Positions 5,701 to 5,729 of a stretch of 5,729 nucleotides of DNA are shown one piece after another. A model generated the notes under the pieces. The model was not told the origin of the DNA. It saw only the letters and a list, made by a program, of their open reading frames with translations, and made no database searches. The DNA is from Acidovorax sp. Its GTDB lineage: Bacteria > Pseudomonadota > Gammaproteobacteria > Burkholderiales > Burkholderiaceae_C. Position 1 is the first letter of the stretch. Every line of letters begins with the position of its first letter. The stretch covers positions 1 through 5,729 of the forward strand of contig JASLFM010000115.1 in the NCBI GenBank assembly GCA_030150585.1. The letters are read 5' to 3'. The position numbers and the translations under genes are program-made.

Positions 5701-5729
5701 CGCATGAGGCCCTGGTCTGGCCTCATGCG
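5701..5729. terminator. Perfect 11-bp inverted repeat at the right edge, possible terminator
   Basis: CGCATGAGGCC (5701-5711) and GGCCTCATGCG (5719-5729) pair perfectly around a seven-base loop CTGGTCT. The stem may extend past the window edge. No T-run is visible on the recQ side, and the other side cannot be seen. It most likely ends transcription of a gene beyond the right edge or insulates recQ from it. Both in-frame ATG codons upstream of the recQ TTG lie inside the two arms. Confidence 0.5.

Overview
This is a GC-rich chromosomal window that looks like a betaproteobacterium of the family Comamonadaceae (Acidovorax, Alicycliphilus or Diaphorobacter relatives). The placement rests on codon use, on the protein types, and on two copies of an intergenic repeat with an AGCTATC(A/G)AAAC core that I recall as common in that family. 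No database search was possible.

Layout. (1) Positions 1-615, minus strand: the N-terminal part of an unrecognised exported protein that runs off the left edge. (2) Positions 616-783: a divergent intergenic region with a dense control site. It holds an FNR/ANR-like palindrome, a -10-like hexamer at the matching distance, and two NrdR-box-like palindromes 32 bp apart. (3) Positions 784-3762, plus strand: an anaerobic (class III) ribonucleotide reductase operon in three reading frames. These are a 671-aa catalytic chain that ends just after its zinc motif, a 66-aa protein carrying the glycyl-radical motif, and the radical-SAM activase NrdG. (4) Positions 3763-3782: a 20-bp convergent junction with a hairpin. 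(5) Positions 3783-5639, minus strand: a full-length RecQ DNA helicase, preceded by a partial repeat copy and a strong inverted repeat at the right edge.

How the genes work together. NrdG uses S-adenosylmethionine and a 4Fe-4S cluster to create the glycyl radical, normally at the C-terminus of NrdD, which then reduces ribonucleoside triphosphates to deoxy forms without oxygen. Here the radical glycine is on a separate small protein, so the active enzyme should be an assembly of the large chain and the small glycyl-radical protein, charged by NrdG. The promoter sites fit a two-input scheme: activation under low oxygen (FNR/ANR) and repression when nucleotide pools are adequate (NrdR). RecQ acts in DNA repair and replication-fork processing; its position next to the nrd operon looks incidental.

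The point most worth a second look is the split class III reductase with a repeat element lying between its two coding parts. I see no CRISPR array, tRNA, rRNA, insertion sequence or phage gene in the window.
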